Positions 39,304 to 48,726 of a stretch of DNA of 64,000 nucleotides are shown here, piece by piece. The stretch lies in assembly GCF_013283795.1 (NCBI RefSeq), contig NZ_JABSOD010000011.1, forward strand, positions 47,585-111,584. Direction: 5' to 3'. Below the pieces are notes generated by a model, which saw only the letters and a list, made by a program, of their open reading frames with translations, had not been told where the DNA came from and searched no databases. The position numbers and the translations under genes are program-made. Position 1 is the stretch's first letter, and each line of letters starts with the position of its first letter. The stretch is from Rheinheimera lutimaris. GTDB taxonomy: Bacteria > Pseudomonadota > Gammaproteobacteria > Enterobacterales > Alteromonadaceae.

Positions 39304-41622
39304 TCAGAAACGATAACCGACACTCAGGCTAACCGTGCGTGGCGCGCCATAGTAGCCTATCAAGGTATTGTCGCCGCCTAAACCCGGAATAAACTGGCCG
39401 GGGTTAGCCGGATCCGGTGCGATAAAGGCATAGTTACCTACCAGATATTCTTCATCGGTCAGGTTTTTACAATGTAACGCTACGCTCCAGTGGCCATCAT
39501 TACTAAACCAGGTTACACCCAGATTAAGCAAGCCATAGCTGTCCTGTGTCAATAAGTTGTCCAATTCGACCAGCGAATAGCTGCTGCGATAACTGTAATT
39601 ACCGTTCACTATTACATCGCCGAACGAGGTTAGCGTGTTGTAGCTGAAGCCAACAGTGCCGGTCGTTTCCGGCGTATTAGTTACCGAGAAACGATCTGAA
39701 ATATCAACCGCCCCGGCGACAGGATCAAAGGTTACCGCCTCTTCAAACTTGGCATCAATTAACCCCAGGTTGGCATAGATTTCCAGTTCGCGGCTGGCTT
39801 TCCATGTTACTTCCAACTCTAAACCGGTAGCCTCAGAGCGACCTACGTTACCCAGGCGCTGGTTCAGTGCAGAGGCATCGTTTTCATCCGGGATCACCGC
39901 GATATACTGCCGGTCTTTGTGGTCCAGCATAAACAGCGTGGCATTCACCCGCACGCGGTCATTCCAGTCGCTTTTCATACCAATTTCAAATGAATCAACA
40001 GTTTCCGGGTCTGCGGCCGGTTCTGCAACTGTTGCCCGCGGGTTAAAGGTACCGGATTTAAAACCCTGGCCATAGCTGGCAAACAGCATTAAATCGTTGC
40101 TGTGTTGGTATTCAACACCCACTTTCGGCGTCAGTTTGCTCCAGCTTTCACTGTCATCCAGCACTACCGGGGTGGTTAACCCATCCGGCCGCACATAGCC
40201 CGGCACCCAGCCGGATTCAGGATATACCGTAGCGAAAATTAAGCCGTTACGCACCACCGCATCTTTCTCATCTTTGGTGTAGCGCAAGCCTGCGGTAACC
40301 GACCATTTATCGTCAATATCATAGCTACCCTGGGCATACAGCGCAGTGCTGTCGCCGTTGCTGCAGCCGCTTACTTCGCGGGTTAAACCGGGCGTACCAA
40401 AAGCAGTTTTACCCAACTCTTCCAGGATGGCATCAAACACACCACAAGAGTCTGCGGTGTAGTAGTAGGCACCCGATACCATCTTAAAGCCGTCAGTTTG
40501 GTAATTTAACTGAAACTCCTGGGTAAACTGCTCGTCATCATAGATAGCCGGCACGTCAAAAATACGGATCGAGGTGTTATCAAAATCGATATTGGTCGGT
40601 GAGTAACTCTCACGCTGCGAGGTAATAGATTTAAATGTCCAGTTGTCGTTAATATCCCAGTTAGCTGTAAGGCTTAAGCCTTCCGTTTCGACTTTGTTTG
40701 TCGTCGGTAAACTGGTGTAAGAATCAAACACACTGTCCGGCACCGGCGCATCCGTTAACAAGCTGGGCAATAAACGATAGCCGCCTTTGGCGTTAGATTT
40801 ATCATCTGTTTTATCGTAATTTACGCGGAAAAACAGATCGTCTGAAGGCCGGTATTCCAGCGTCAGACGAAAGGCCTGCATATCTTTGTTGTAGTTTTCA
40901 CCGTCCTGACCATCCAATGCCGACGTTAAAAATTTACCGTAGCCGTCACGCTGTAAGTTGGCATAACCAAAACCGAGATAAAGTTTGTTATCAATTAACG
41001 GGATTTGGCCGGTGGCTTTAATATCACCCTGTTTATAGGATCCGGCCGTCAGGTTTACCGCAAACTCCGTATCACCACTCATTTCTTTGGTAACGTATTT
41101 AACCGCGCCGCCTATAGTGTTTTTACCGTACAGCGTGCCTTGCGGACCGCGCAATACTTCAATACGCTCAACATTCAGGATGTCCAGCACCGCGCCTTGT
41201 GGCCGCGCTACGTATACATCATCAATATAAATACCCACGCCGGGCTCATAACCCCACAATGGATCTTCCTGGCCCACGCCGCGAATAAACGCCGTTAAGG
41301 TTGAGTTAGTGCCGCGGCTTTGCTGCAAGGTAGTATTGGGCGAGAATTGCTGAATTTCCACCACGGTTGAAATACCACGCTCAGCAAGATCGGCGGCACC
41401 AATTGAGGTTACCGCTACCGGTACTTCCTGCAGGTTTTCAATGGTACGGCGCGCGGTTACTTCAATCCGCTCCAGTTTTACGTCAGCTTCGGCGTCTTTG
41501 GCTTGTTCCTGTGCTAATGCAGCACCGGCAAAGCAGCTGCTGATGGCTAAAGCTATAAGGCTGGGTTTAAGTAAGGTACGGCTAAACTTGTGCTGTGTAT
41601 CACTATTATAGTTATAGGCCAT
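39304..41622 (-). CDS. TonB-dependent receptor of unknown substrate
   Basis: 772 residues from ATG 41622, which has AGGAGAG at good spacing; an ATG nine codons earlier is less well placed. A signal peptide ends near AALA-QEQ. The segment KLERIEVTARRTIENLQEVPVAV includes the TonB box-like ERIEVTA and the plug opening; AFIRGVGQEDP, DDVYVARPQGAVLDIL and ERIEVLRGPQGTLYGKNTIGGAV are classic plug motifs. The barrel ends SVGYRF with terminal Phe. The class resembles receptors often linked to organic acids, aromatic compounds and plant or algal molecules in Alteromonadales and sphingomonads. It lies between a two-component system and a divergent GntP permease, so uptake of a hydroxy-acid compound is suggested. 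Confidence 0.9.
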   Translation of the reverse strand: MAYNYNSDTQHKFSRTLLKPSLIALAISSCFAGAALAQEQAKDAEADVKLERIEVTARRTIENLQEVPVAVTSIGAADLAERGISTVVEIQQFSPNTTLQQSRGTNSTLTAFIRGVGQEDPLWGYEPGVGIYIDDVYVARPQGAVLDILNVERIEVLRGPQGTLYGKNTIGGAVKYVTKEMSGDTEFAVNLTAGSYKQGDIKATGQIPLIDNKLYLGFGYANLQRDGYGKFLTSALDGQDGENYNKDMQAFRLTLEYRPSDDLFFRVNYDKTDDKSNAKGGYRLLPSLLTDAPVPDSVFDSYTSLPTTNKVETEGLSLTANWDINDNWTFKSITSQRESYSPTNIDFDNTSIRIFDVPAIYDDEQFTQEFQLNYQTDGFKMVSGAYYYTADSCGVFDAILEELGKTAFGTPGLTREVSGCSNGDSTALYAQGSYDIDDKWSVTAGLRYTKDEKDAVVRNGLIFATVYPESGWVPGYVRPDGLTTPVVLDDSESWSKLTPKVGVEYQHSNDLMLFASYGQGFKSGTFNPRATVAEPAADPETVDSFEIGMKSDWNDRVRVNATLFMLDHKDRQYIAVIPDENDASALNQRLGNVGRSEATGLELEVTWKASRELEIYANLGLIDAKFEEAVTFDPVAGAVDISDRFSVTNTPETTGTVGFSYNTLTSFGDVIVNGNYSYRSSYSLVELDNLLTQDSYGLLNLGVTWFSNDGHWSVALHCKNLTDEEYLVGNYAFIAPDPANPGQFIPGLGGDNTLIGYYGAPRTVSLSVGYRF

Positions 41623-41779
41623 CTTGGCTCTCCTGCTGTTTGATTTCACATCATCTTGTCTTTATTGGTATGGCCTTACTGTAGGCGCAAACGCAGAATT
41701 TTTAACCTGTACCTTAGTACTATGGTGATGCCCGCTGTCCTGTATCAGACTAAATGAAAATGAGAATAAGGATAACAAG

Positions 41780-43081
41780 ATGTTGAGTCTTCTCGGGTTG
41801 CTGGCCGGGCTTGGCCTGTTAATAGTGCTGACTATGCGTGGTTTTAACCTGTTTATTACCGCACCGCTGTGTGCACTGCTGGTAGCAATAACCAACGATA
41901 TTCCGTTTTGGCAGCTGGCAGATAAAGCTGATTTTGTGCATGGCTATATGTCCGGTTTCTCCGGTTTTGTTGCCGCCTGGTTTTTAATGTTTTTGCTCGG
42001 CTCTATTTTCGGCAAACTGATGGAACATACCGGTGCTGCCGATGCAGTGGCGCTGGCCATTGTAAAGCGCTTAGGCCATACCCGTGCCGTGCTGGCTATT
42101 GTGCTGGCCTGTGCTGTTCTTACCTATGGCGGTGTCAGTTTATTCGTAGTGGCATTTTCCGCTTATCCAATGGCCGTCAGCTTATTTAAAGGCGCCAACC
42201 TGCCGCGGCGCTTTATTCCGGCTACGCTGGCACTGGGCTCAGTCACTTTTACCATGACCTCGGCAGGCTCACCGGAAATACAAAACTGGATCCCTATTCC
42301 GTATTTAGGCACTACGCCTTACGCCGGCTGGCAGGTCAGTATCATAGTGGCATTGTTTATGGCCGTGGGCGGCTATTTTGCCCTTATGTGGATGATTAAA
42401 TCGGCCACGAAAAAAGGCGAGCAGTTTGCTGCCCGCAGCAGCGATCCGGTATTAACGGATAAACCGCTACCACACTGGCTGACCGGCCTGCTGCCGTTGT
42501 TAGTGGTATTGATTACCTCGTTTTTGTTGCATGACAGCCTGCAACAAGCGGCGCTGATTCTTGCGCTGGCCGGTGGTGTTATCAGCCTGTATTTACTCAA
42601 CTTCCGCTTTTTACATAACCCGGCAGCTGCCACTAACGAAGGCGTGCTGGGCGCACTGTTAGCCATTGGTAATACCGCCGCTGTAGTGGGCTTTGGTGCG
42701 GTAGCTAAACTAACTCCGGCCTTTAACAGTGTGGTCGATTATATGACCCATCTGCCCGGGCCTGAGCTGGTAGGCGCTGCCGTAGCAGTCAGCGCCATTG
42801 CAGGTTTAACCGGTTCGGCTTCAGGTGGCCAGGTTATTGCCCTGCCGGAAATTGCACCGCATTATCTCGACCGCGGTGTCGACCCGGAACAATTGCACCG
42901 CGTAGTAGCGATTTCCTCCGGTGCGTTAGACTCTTTGCCGCACAACGGCTATGTGGTTACCACTATTCGTGCTATTTGTGGTGAAACGCACCAAAATGCT
43001 TACTGGCCGGTAGCAGTAGTCAGCGTGTTAATGCCTGTGCTCGGCACTATATTGGCAATAGCGCTGTTTCAGTGGTTTTAA
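41780..43081 (+). CDS. GntP-family permease
   Basis: 433 residues and about 12 helices. Family motifs: LLIVLTMRGFNLFITAPLCALLVAI, FLLGSIFGKLMEHTGAADAVA, LTYGGVSLFVVAFSAYPMAVSLFKGANLPRRFIP and TGSASGGQVIALPEIAPHYLDRGVDPEQLHRVVAISSG, followed by DSLPHNGYV. The family transports gluconate and related hydroxy acids; a branch near 3-hydroxybutyrate genes is annotated as a D-beta-hydroxybutyrate permease. With the dehydrogenase and sensor upstream this substrate is plausible here. AGGATAACAAG precedes the ATG. The esterase gene begins 14 bases after its stop, so the two are cotranscribed. Confidence 0.88.
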   Translation: MLSLLGLLAGLGLLIVLTMRGFNLFITAPLCALLVAITNDIPFWQLADKADFVHGYMSGFSGFVAAWFLMFLLGSIFGKLMEHTGAADAVALAIVKRLGHTRAVLAIVLACAVLTYGGVSLFVVAFSAYPMAVSLFKGANLPRRFIPATLALGSVTFTMTSAGSPEIQNWIPIPYLGTTPYAGWQVSIIVALFMAVGGYFALMWMIKSATKKGEQFAARSSDPVLTDKPLPHWLTGLLPLLVVLITSFLLHDSLQQAALILALAGGVISLYLLNFRFLHNPAAATNEGVLGALLAIGNTAAVVGFGAVAKLTPAFNSVVDYMTHLPGPELVGAAVAVSAIAGLTGSASGGQVIALPEIAPHYLDRGVDPEQLHRVVAISSGALDSLPHNGYVVTTIRAICGETHQNAYWPVAVVSVLMPVLGTILAIALFQWF

Positions 43082-43095
43082 CCGGAGACAACACC

Positions 43096-44253
43096 ATGTT
43101 TAGTAAAATAATTTTATTTTTATGCGTTATCGCATCCGGCACCGTCCAGGCTATGTTGGTGCAAAAACAGCGTTTTACGCTGGACAGTTTTACTACCGAA
43201 AACGGCCAGACTATTGCTCCGCTAAACGTTGGCTGGGAAGCCTACGGCAAATTGAATGCCGATAAATCCAACGTCATTTTAATTACGCATTATTTTTCCG
43301 GCAGCAGCCATGCCGCCGGTAAATACCATGCGGATGATGCCGCGCCCGGCTACTGGGATGCCATCATTGGCCAGGGTAAGGCGATAGACACAGATAAGTT
43401 TTATGTGATCAGCAGCGATACCCCGGTCAATGCCAATGCGTTTGACAGCAACGTTATTACCACCGGTCCGGCGACAATAAACCCGGCCACCGGCAAACGC
43501 TATGGCTTAAGCTTTCCGGTGGTTACCATTGGTGATTTTGTCGAAGTACAAAAAGCCCTGCTCGACAGCCTGGGTATTGCTAAATTGCACGCTGTAATTG
43601 GTCCGTCAATGGGCTCGTTTCAGGCAATAGAATGGGCTGTGCGCTACCCGGAGCAGGTGCAGCGCTTAATCCCGGTGATCGGCAGCGCCTATATGGATAC
43701 CTACAGCGCCATTAAATTACAGCGCTGGGCCTACCCTATTTTGCAAGACCCGGCCTGGCATAACGGTAACTACTATGATAGCGGCCAGCCGCTGCAGGGT
43801 CTGAGTACCGCACTGGCCTATATTACCCAGGATGCGCTGCACCCGGACAGTTTTAACCCGCGCTACAGCGCAATAAGCGCGGATGCCGGCATACATCAGG
43901 ATATCACTGCCCTGCCACAGGCCTGGCAGCAATTGCTGGCACAAGCGCGGCTGCGCGCCGAAAAACAAGATGCCAACCATATTCTGTATTTGGTGCGCGC
44001 CTCGCAGCTCTGGCGCGCAGGAATGGGCGACAACTGGCAACACGCGCTTAGCCGGGTTAAGGCCAAAACGCTGTTTTTACCTGCAACCGGCGATTTGCTG
44101 CTGCCACCGCAACTGAGTAAGCATAGTGCGGAAGCGATGACAGCCGCCGGCAATAAGCCACACTATGCTGAAATTCCCGGTAGCTTCGGTCATCTGGATG
44201 GTGTGGTGGGGATCAGTGCTGTAGCACAGCAGATCCACGCCTTTTTAAACTGA
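43096..44253 (+). CDS. Secreted alpha/beta hydrolase, MetX-like putative esterase
   Basis: 385 residues from ATG 43096, preceded by GGAGA at seven bases; a GTG at 43072 is less likely. The signal peptide MFSKIILFLCVIASGTVQA sends it to the periplasm. The fold is that of the homoserine acetyltransferase (MetX) branch: oxyanion segment VILITHYFSGSSHAAG, nucleophile Ser in VIGPSMGSFQAIEWA, Asp in LPATGDLLLPP and His in GSFGHLDGVVG. The export signal and lack of methionine genes argue against MetX itself; the branch includes putative esterases. Following a GntP permease it may hydrolyse an ester to release the acid that GntP imports. Enzyme class is secure, substrate unknown. Confidence 0.85.
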   Translation: MFSKIILFLCVIASGTVQAMLVQKQRFTLDSFTTENGQTIAPLNVGWEAYGKLNADKSNVILITHYFSGSSHAAGKYHADDAAPGYWDAIIGQGKAIDTDKFYVISSDTPVNANAFDSNVITTGPATINPATGKRYGLSFPVVTIGDFVEVQKALLDSLGIAKLHAVIGPSMGSFQAIEWAVRYPEQVQRLIPVIGSAYMDTYSAIKLQRWAYPILQDPAWHNGNYYDSGQPLQGLSTALAYITQDALHPDSFNPRYSAISADAGIHQDITALPQAWQQLLAQARLRAEKQDANHILYLVRASQLWRAGMGDNWQHALSRVKAKTLFLPATGDLLLPPQLSKHSAEAMTAAGNKPHYAEIPGSFGHLDGVVGISAVAQQIHAFLN

Positions 44254-44459
44254 TTGTCCACTACCTTTCTTCGCAACTTTTGTCGCTACACTTTCCTGGC
44301 GGGTGCTGCAGGTATTGGGCACCCTTTTTCCACGCCGGATAATTTATTCGCCAACCGCCACATTTTCCGCTAAAACTATCCGGCTGAGCATTGCAAAACG
44401 GCTGCAGTCAGGCAAGATAGCTGCGTTTTCAATAACGTGATTTATAAAAGGAAGTCACC

Positions 44460-46340
44460 ATGGCGTATGATTATGGTAGTGAGTCGTTAGGGATCCGTAA
44501 CCCGTTTAAAGCCGAAGGTTTGCTGCGGGCGCTACGTGGCCTGGTGGTAAGCCTGCTGGGCATTTACCCGCTGCTGCAGGTGGTTGGCCTGGTACAGCAG
44601 GATAAAACGCTCGCCTGGATTTACGCCGCGGTGGGCTTTGTATTGTTGGCTGGCGGTTTACGGGCACTGGGCAGCGGTATTTTCCAAATGCTGCGCTTTT
44701 TTGTCGGCCGCAGTGTGCCTACCTCATTGGCGGCAAACTACAGCAAGTCTGAACGTGAAACAGCCAAGCTGGAACAACCACACTATAAAAGCATTGATTT
44801 GGAAGAAATGCTGATGGGCCGCAAAAATAAAACCTTTGTTGAGCCGGTCGGTTTTATTTCCCGCTTAGTGCATACCTTAGTTCCCAAGCTGATTTTTCTA
44901 CCCTACCCGCTACGTAATTTAGCGCAACGTTTTGCCGGCGCCTTAATTGCCACCGTGGTCGCGCTGGTGGCTTATGCGCTAACGGCCTTTGTTTGCTTAA
45001 CCGGGCTGGCCGGTGACACCGGTGATATTTTGCTGCCGTTTTTCTCTTTTGTGCTGGTGGTGTATTTAATTTTAAGCTGGCGCAGCGCCAGCACGGTATT
45101 TCGTCAGGCCGAAAAAAGCATTGAAACTCAGGGCAATCTGCAGCTGGCAAAAATTATGGCCTTTGCCATTCTGGCGCCGGTGCTGCTGGGTTTAGCCATT
45201 AACTACTTACTGCAACAACCCGACGTACAACGCTTTGTCAGCGAGCTGCAAACTGCAGAATTACACAGTTTCGCGGTAACACCGCAGTTACTGCTGGTGC
45301 TGCTGTTTACCGCGCTCAGTGGCGCTTTTATTTTTATGCTGCTCAAGCAGCGCACGGCCAAGGTGCAGGCACAAACCAAGGTATCGGAGTACCGCGCTAA
45401 CTGGCAGGAAAACATTCACCCGCGTGAGCTGTTTGTTAATATCGACAATATTGTCATGGCCAACCGCCGCTACAAGGAAATCCCTAACCGCGTATACCGT
45501 GAGCTAAGCCCGAACCTGAACGAGCAATCGGAAAGCAAAGGCGATTTCAGCGGCGAAGTGATGATTGAAACCCAACCGGCTTATGCGCCGCTGGAACACA
45601 CGGCGCTGTTTAAACAGTTACGCTTGTGGGCCACCGTCAGCGGCCAGATTTTGCTGCTTATCGGCCCGTTTATTCTGTTTTACCTGCTGTTTGAAGCACA
45701 AACTGTGCTGACGCTGGTACGCGAATACACGGCTCTGGCACGCCCGGCCGATGCTGCTACACAGGATTTTGTCGTTAACCTGTTTAATGAAAGCCAATTT
45801 ATATTAAGCCTGATTTTCAGCTGGCTGATTTGCCACAGCTTTGGCCGCCTGTTGGAAAACTACAGCCATACTTTTTGGGCCGAGCTGAATTTTAATTCCT
45901 TACTGGTGTACTTAAAATGCGAAGGTACTTACACCCAAAGCAAATTAACCACCGGCAAAGGCATTTACGATTCCACTTCATCAGAAAACTATGTGATGCG
46001 CTCGTCATTAACGCCGTGGATCATCAGTTCACGCATTATGAGCAGTACTTTTGCCGACAGCGGCGCAAAAAATGTTGAGCATCCGCGGCATATTCTGGAA
46101 ATGCAGGAAAACCCGCAGGAAATGCAGGCCATTTTAGACGATATTCAAAGCTTTCTGTCTGAACGCGAAACCATTGCCAACATTAAAAACTCACAGGATT
46201 TGTCCAATACCGAGCAAATTTACCAGATTAACCAGCAGTCACGCGCTATGCCGGTTAATGCTGAGCAAGCAACACTGGCCAGCCCGCAACAAGATGCCGA
46301 AGCCAGCACCAGCCTGCCGCCTGAACCCGCTAAAGACTAA
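44460..46340 (+). CDS. Uncharacterised multi-pass membrane protein
   Basis: 626 residues that I do not recognise as a named family. About eight membrane helices are visible (about residues 27-44, 52-70, 158-181, 190-206, 230-250, 274-294, 390-412, 445-462). Three hydrophilic parts stand out: a loop around 85-150 containing YKSIDLEEMLMGRKNK; a central soluble region (about 296-388) with NIDNIVMANRRYKEIPNRVYRELSP (shown here as IDNIVMANRRYKEIPNRVYR); and a tail from about 465 to the end, Gln/Glu-rich with LEMQENPQEMQAILDDIQSF. No catalytic motif, nucleotide site or signal peptide is seen. A good ribosome site (AAGGAAG) precedes ATG 44460. Neighbours give no clue; it is monocistronic with its own spacing on both sides. 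Confidence 0.75.
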   Translation: MAYDYGSESLGIRNPFKAEGLLRALRGLVVSLLGIYPLLQVVGLVQQDKTLAWIYAAVGFVLLAGGLRALGSGIFQMLRFFVGRSVPTSLAANYSKSERETAKLEQPHYKSIDLEEMLMGRKNKTFVEPVGFISRLVHTLVPKLIFLPYPLRNLAQRFAGALIATVVALVAYALTAFVCLTGLAGDTGDILLPFFSFVLVVYLILSWRSASTVFRQAEKSIETQGNLQLAKIMAFAILAPVLLGLAINYLLQQPDVQRFVSELQTAELHSFAVTPQLLLVLLFTALSGAFIFMLLKQRTAKVQAQTKVSEYRANWQENIHPRELFVNIDNIVMANRRYKEIPNRVYRELSPNLNEQSESKGDFSGEVMIETQPAYAPLEHTALFKQLRLWATVSGQILLLIGPFILFYLLFEAQTVLTLVREYTALARPADAATQDFVVNLFNESQFILSLIFSWLICHSFGRLLENYSHTFWAELNFNSLLVYLKCEGTYTQSKLTTGKGIYDSTSSENYVMRSSLTPWIISSRIMSSTFADSGAKNVEHPRHILEMQENPQEMQAILDDIQSFLSERETIANIKNSQDLSNTEQIYQINQQSRAMPVNAEQATLASPQQDAEASTSLPPEPAKD

Positions 46341-46356
46341 AGCGCGGTATTATAGT

Positions 46357-46386
46357 TGCCCGGGCGCCGCCAGCGCGGCCCGGGCA
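46357..46386. terminator. Strong GC hairpin after the membrane protein gene
   Basis: TGCCCGGGC (46357-46365) and GCCCGGGCA (46378-46386) form a nine-base-pair stem, 17 bases after the stop codon. No T run follows, so termination would be incomplete or Rho-assisted. Confidence 0.5.
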
Positions 46387-46522
46387 TTGCACTTACTGTG
46401 GCACAGTATTGTGTCAGGCCGCGCTGATTATTGTGGCCGATTTAGCCAAACACGGTTAGCAGACAGCAGCGCTTTGGCGTACACTTTAACTCCTTTCGTT
46501 ACTGTTTTAATGAGCACTTTCT

Positions 46523-47521
46523 ATGCAAGCCCCTGCTACCCCTGATAACGAAATAGAACGCTTACAGTCACTTATCGCATCCGGCCTGTTAAATGAACAG
46601 CCCGACGCCGGTTTTGACCGCTTTACCCGGCTGGCGCAGGCGTTATTTGGCTGCAAAATATCACTGTTGTCACTGGTCGATGAAAAGCGGCAATGGTTTA
46701 AATCACGCCAGGGCTTAGCAGCCACAGAAACGCCGCGCGATGTATCGTTTTGCGCCCATGCGGTATTTAACGATAAGTTATTGTACATTCCGGATGCCAC
46801 CGCCGATCAGCGTTTTGCTGATAACCCGTTGGTTACCGGCGAGCCGGCTATCCGGCTGTATGCCGGCGTGCCGTTGCATTCTGTCGATGGCCTGCCGCTG
46901 GGTACCTTATGCATTATTGATGACATTCCCCGCGAACTAAACACATTGCAACTGACACTGTTGCAGGATTTAGCTGCGCTGGCCGAAGCAGAAATTGCCC
47001 GCAACACTTTAGCCAGCCAGGCAACACAGCTGGAGCGTGATAAGGCGCTGTTGGAACAACACCGGCAACGTTTAGCCGCCTTTATCGACAGTTCGCGGCT
47101 GGCCACCTGGGAGTGGAACGTACAAACCGGCGATGCCATTTTTAATGAACGCTGGGCAGAAATGCTCGGCTATGATTTATACGACTTACTGCCGTTGAGT
47201 GTCGACACCTGGCTGAAACTGGTACACCCCACCGATAAGGCGCATTCTGAGCGCTTACTGCAACGCCACTTCGCCGGCGAGCTGCCGTTTTATGAATTAG
47301 AGTGCCGTATGCAACACAAAAACGGCCATTGGGTATGGGTGCTGACCCAAGGCAAAGTGATTAGCCGCACCGACCAGGGCCAGCCCAGACTAATGACAGG
47401 TACGCACCAGGACATCAGCGAACGTAAAGCCAACGAAGCGGCCATTACCGAAGCCTACAGTTTGCTGCAGCGGGTATGCCGCAATGCCGGGTTGGATATC
47501 AGTAGCAGCGACAAACGCTGA
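46523..47521 (+). CDS. GAF-PAS sensory protein without output domain
   Basis: 332 residues. A GAF domain spans about residues 20-160 (FDRFTRLAQALFGCKISLLSLVDEKRQWFKS, shown by its key part ISLLSLVDEKRQWFKS; RDVSFCAHAVFNDKLLYIPD; RLYAGVPLHSVDGLPLGTLC). A short coiled linker follows, then a PAS-3 domain with PAC region (about 180-305: WEWNVQTGDAIFNERWAEMLGY, HWVWVLTQGKVI, GTHQDISERKANE). It ends after a 25-residue tail (SLLQRVCRNAGLDISSSDKR). Proteins of this type usually continue into a GGDEF or histidine kinase domain; here a stop codon comes first and no such domain is found in the following bases. It may work as a separate sensor that binds a partner enzyme. Confidence 0.85.
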   Translation: MQAPATPDNEIERLQSLIASGLLNEQPDAGFDRFTRLAQALFGCKISLLSLVDEKRQWFKSRQGLAATETPRDVSFCAHAVFNDKLLYIPDATADQRFADNPLVTGEPAIRLYAGVPLHSVDGLPLGTLCIIDDIPRELNTLQLTLLQDLAALAEAEIARNTLASQATQLERDKALLEQHRQRLAAFIDSSRLATWEWNVQTGDAIFNERWAEMLGYDLYDLLPLSVDTWLKLVHPTDKAHSERLLQRHFAGELPFYELECRMQHKNGHWVWVLTQGKVISRTDQGQPRLMTGTHQDISERKANEAAITEAYSLLQRVCRNAGLDISSSDKR

Positions 47522-47546
47522 CACCGTTCTCCGGCCGGGCAACCTG

Positions 47547-48713
47547 TTACTCCGCGGTTGCAACGGCAGCCGCGGACGTTATAACGTCAGTTTGCGGCAT
47601 CAGCGCCAACCACCAAAAGCTGTTCTGTGCCACACTGCTATATAGTTGTGACATTGACACCACCTGACCAAACTGTGGTGTTAACAGCACTGCGTCAGCT
47701 TGTCTTGCAGCAACATTTACCCGCTCCAGCGGTTCGTACCAGGCATGAAAGGCTAAATCAAAGGTGCCGTTATGCACCGGCACCATCACCCGGCCTTTTA
47801 CATCCAAATGAGCCTGCACGCTTTGCTCAGGTGTCATATGGATATGTGCCCAGTCATTGTCGTAAGCTCCGGTTTCAATAAAGCTGATATCAAACGGGCC
47901 GTATTTATTGCCTATTTGCTTAAAGCCATCGAAGTAACCGGAATCACCACTGAAATATACTGCACCGGCTGTGGTTTTAATTACCCAGGAGCCCCATAAA
48001 GTAGTGTTGCCATCGCCGATGCCGCGACCGGAAAAATGCTGCGTTGGCGTAAAGGCGATAAGCGTCTTGTCAGTTATCTGCTCTTGCCACCAGTCAAAAC
48101 GCTGGATTTTCTCTGCTGCCACACCCCATTGCTGTAAGTCGGTTTCTACGCCCAGCGGCACCAGAAACTGCGTGGTTTTCGCCGCCAATTGTTTAATGCT
48201 GGCTTTATCTAAATGGTCATAATGGTTATGTGAGATCAGCACCTTAGCAATAGCCGGCAACTCAGCAATACTGATTGGCGTTTGATGAAAGCGTTTTGGA
48301 CCTAAAAAAGAAAATGGCGAAGCACGCTGCGAAAACACCGGGTCCAGCAGCCAGTATTCGCCGTATACCTTTAACAACACGGATGAATGCCCCAGTTTAA
48401 CAAAGTGCACGTCATTGTCCGGCAAGGCATCAAGCTGCTGCCGGCTCAGCGGCTGTAGCGGTATGGTTTTGGCCGGCACTTTATCTACCGCCGGTTCAGT
48501 AAAATAGCGCTTGGCAATTGCCAGTGTTTTCAGCAAACCCGGTTGTTCAAAGGCCTGTTCATTGTGAAACTTACCCTGCTGATACCGACTGGCATCCGTT
48601 AAGGTTGTTGCATCTACACTCGCCACAATTTTTGCATTCAGCATCACTATTCCCGCCCCTGTCAACGCCAGGCTGCCCGCCAGCCAGCGTAGTGGTTTCA
48701 TTAATTTGCCCAT
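47547..48713 (-). CDS. MBL-fold metal-dependent hydrolase (NAPE-PLD/UlaG-like)
   Basis: 388 residues. An N-terminal hydrophobic segment (WLAGSLALTGAGIVML) suggests a signal anchor. The metal motif is VLISHNHYDHLDKASI (HxHxDH) at about residues 157-172. Later ligands are in YFSGDSGYFDGFKQIG (Asp) and MVPVHNGTFDLAFHAWYEP (His). The segment VKLGHSSVLLKVYGEYWLLDPVFSQRASPFSFLGPKRFHQTPI identifies the subfamily related to N-acylphosphatidylethanolamine phospholipase D and UlaG lactonase (key part here: WLLDPVFSQRASPFSFLGPK). The substrate is unknown. The TetR gene is divergent, and repeats in the shared region indicate it controls this gene. Confidence 0.9.
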   Translation of the reverse strand: MGKLMKPLRWLAGSLALTGAGIVMLNAKIVASVDATTLTDASRYQQGKFHNEQAFEQPGLLKTLAIAKRYFTEPAVDKVPAKTIPLQPLSRQQLDALPDNDVHFVKLGHSSVLLKVYGEYWLLDPVFSQRASPFSFLGPKRFHQTPISIAELPAIAKVLISHNHYDHLDKASIKQLAAKTTQFLVPLGVETDLQQWGVAAEKIQRFDWWQEQITDKTLIAFTPTQHFSGRGIGDGNTTLWGSWVIKTTAGAVYFSGDSGYFDGFKQIGNKYGPFDISFIETGAYDNDWAHIHMTPEQSVQAHLDVKGRVMVPVHNGTFDLAFHAWYEPLERVNVAARQADAVLLTPQFGQVVSMSQLYSSVAQNSFWWLALMPQTDVITSAAAVATAE

Positions 48714-48726
48714 AAGCTCACCAAAC

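Noticed and set aside
43096..44253. Homoserine O-acetyltransferase (MetX) for methionine synthesis
   Set aside because: The fold matches, but a signal peptide sends it out of the cytoplasm and the neighbours are not methionine genes; a putative esterase fits better.
47521..47560. Frameshift that would extend the GAF-PAS protein into a GGDEF or kinase domain
   Set aside because: Only about 25 bases separate it from the convergent hydrolase gene, and no output-domain motif occurs in any frame.
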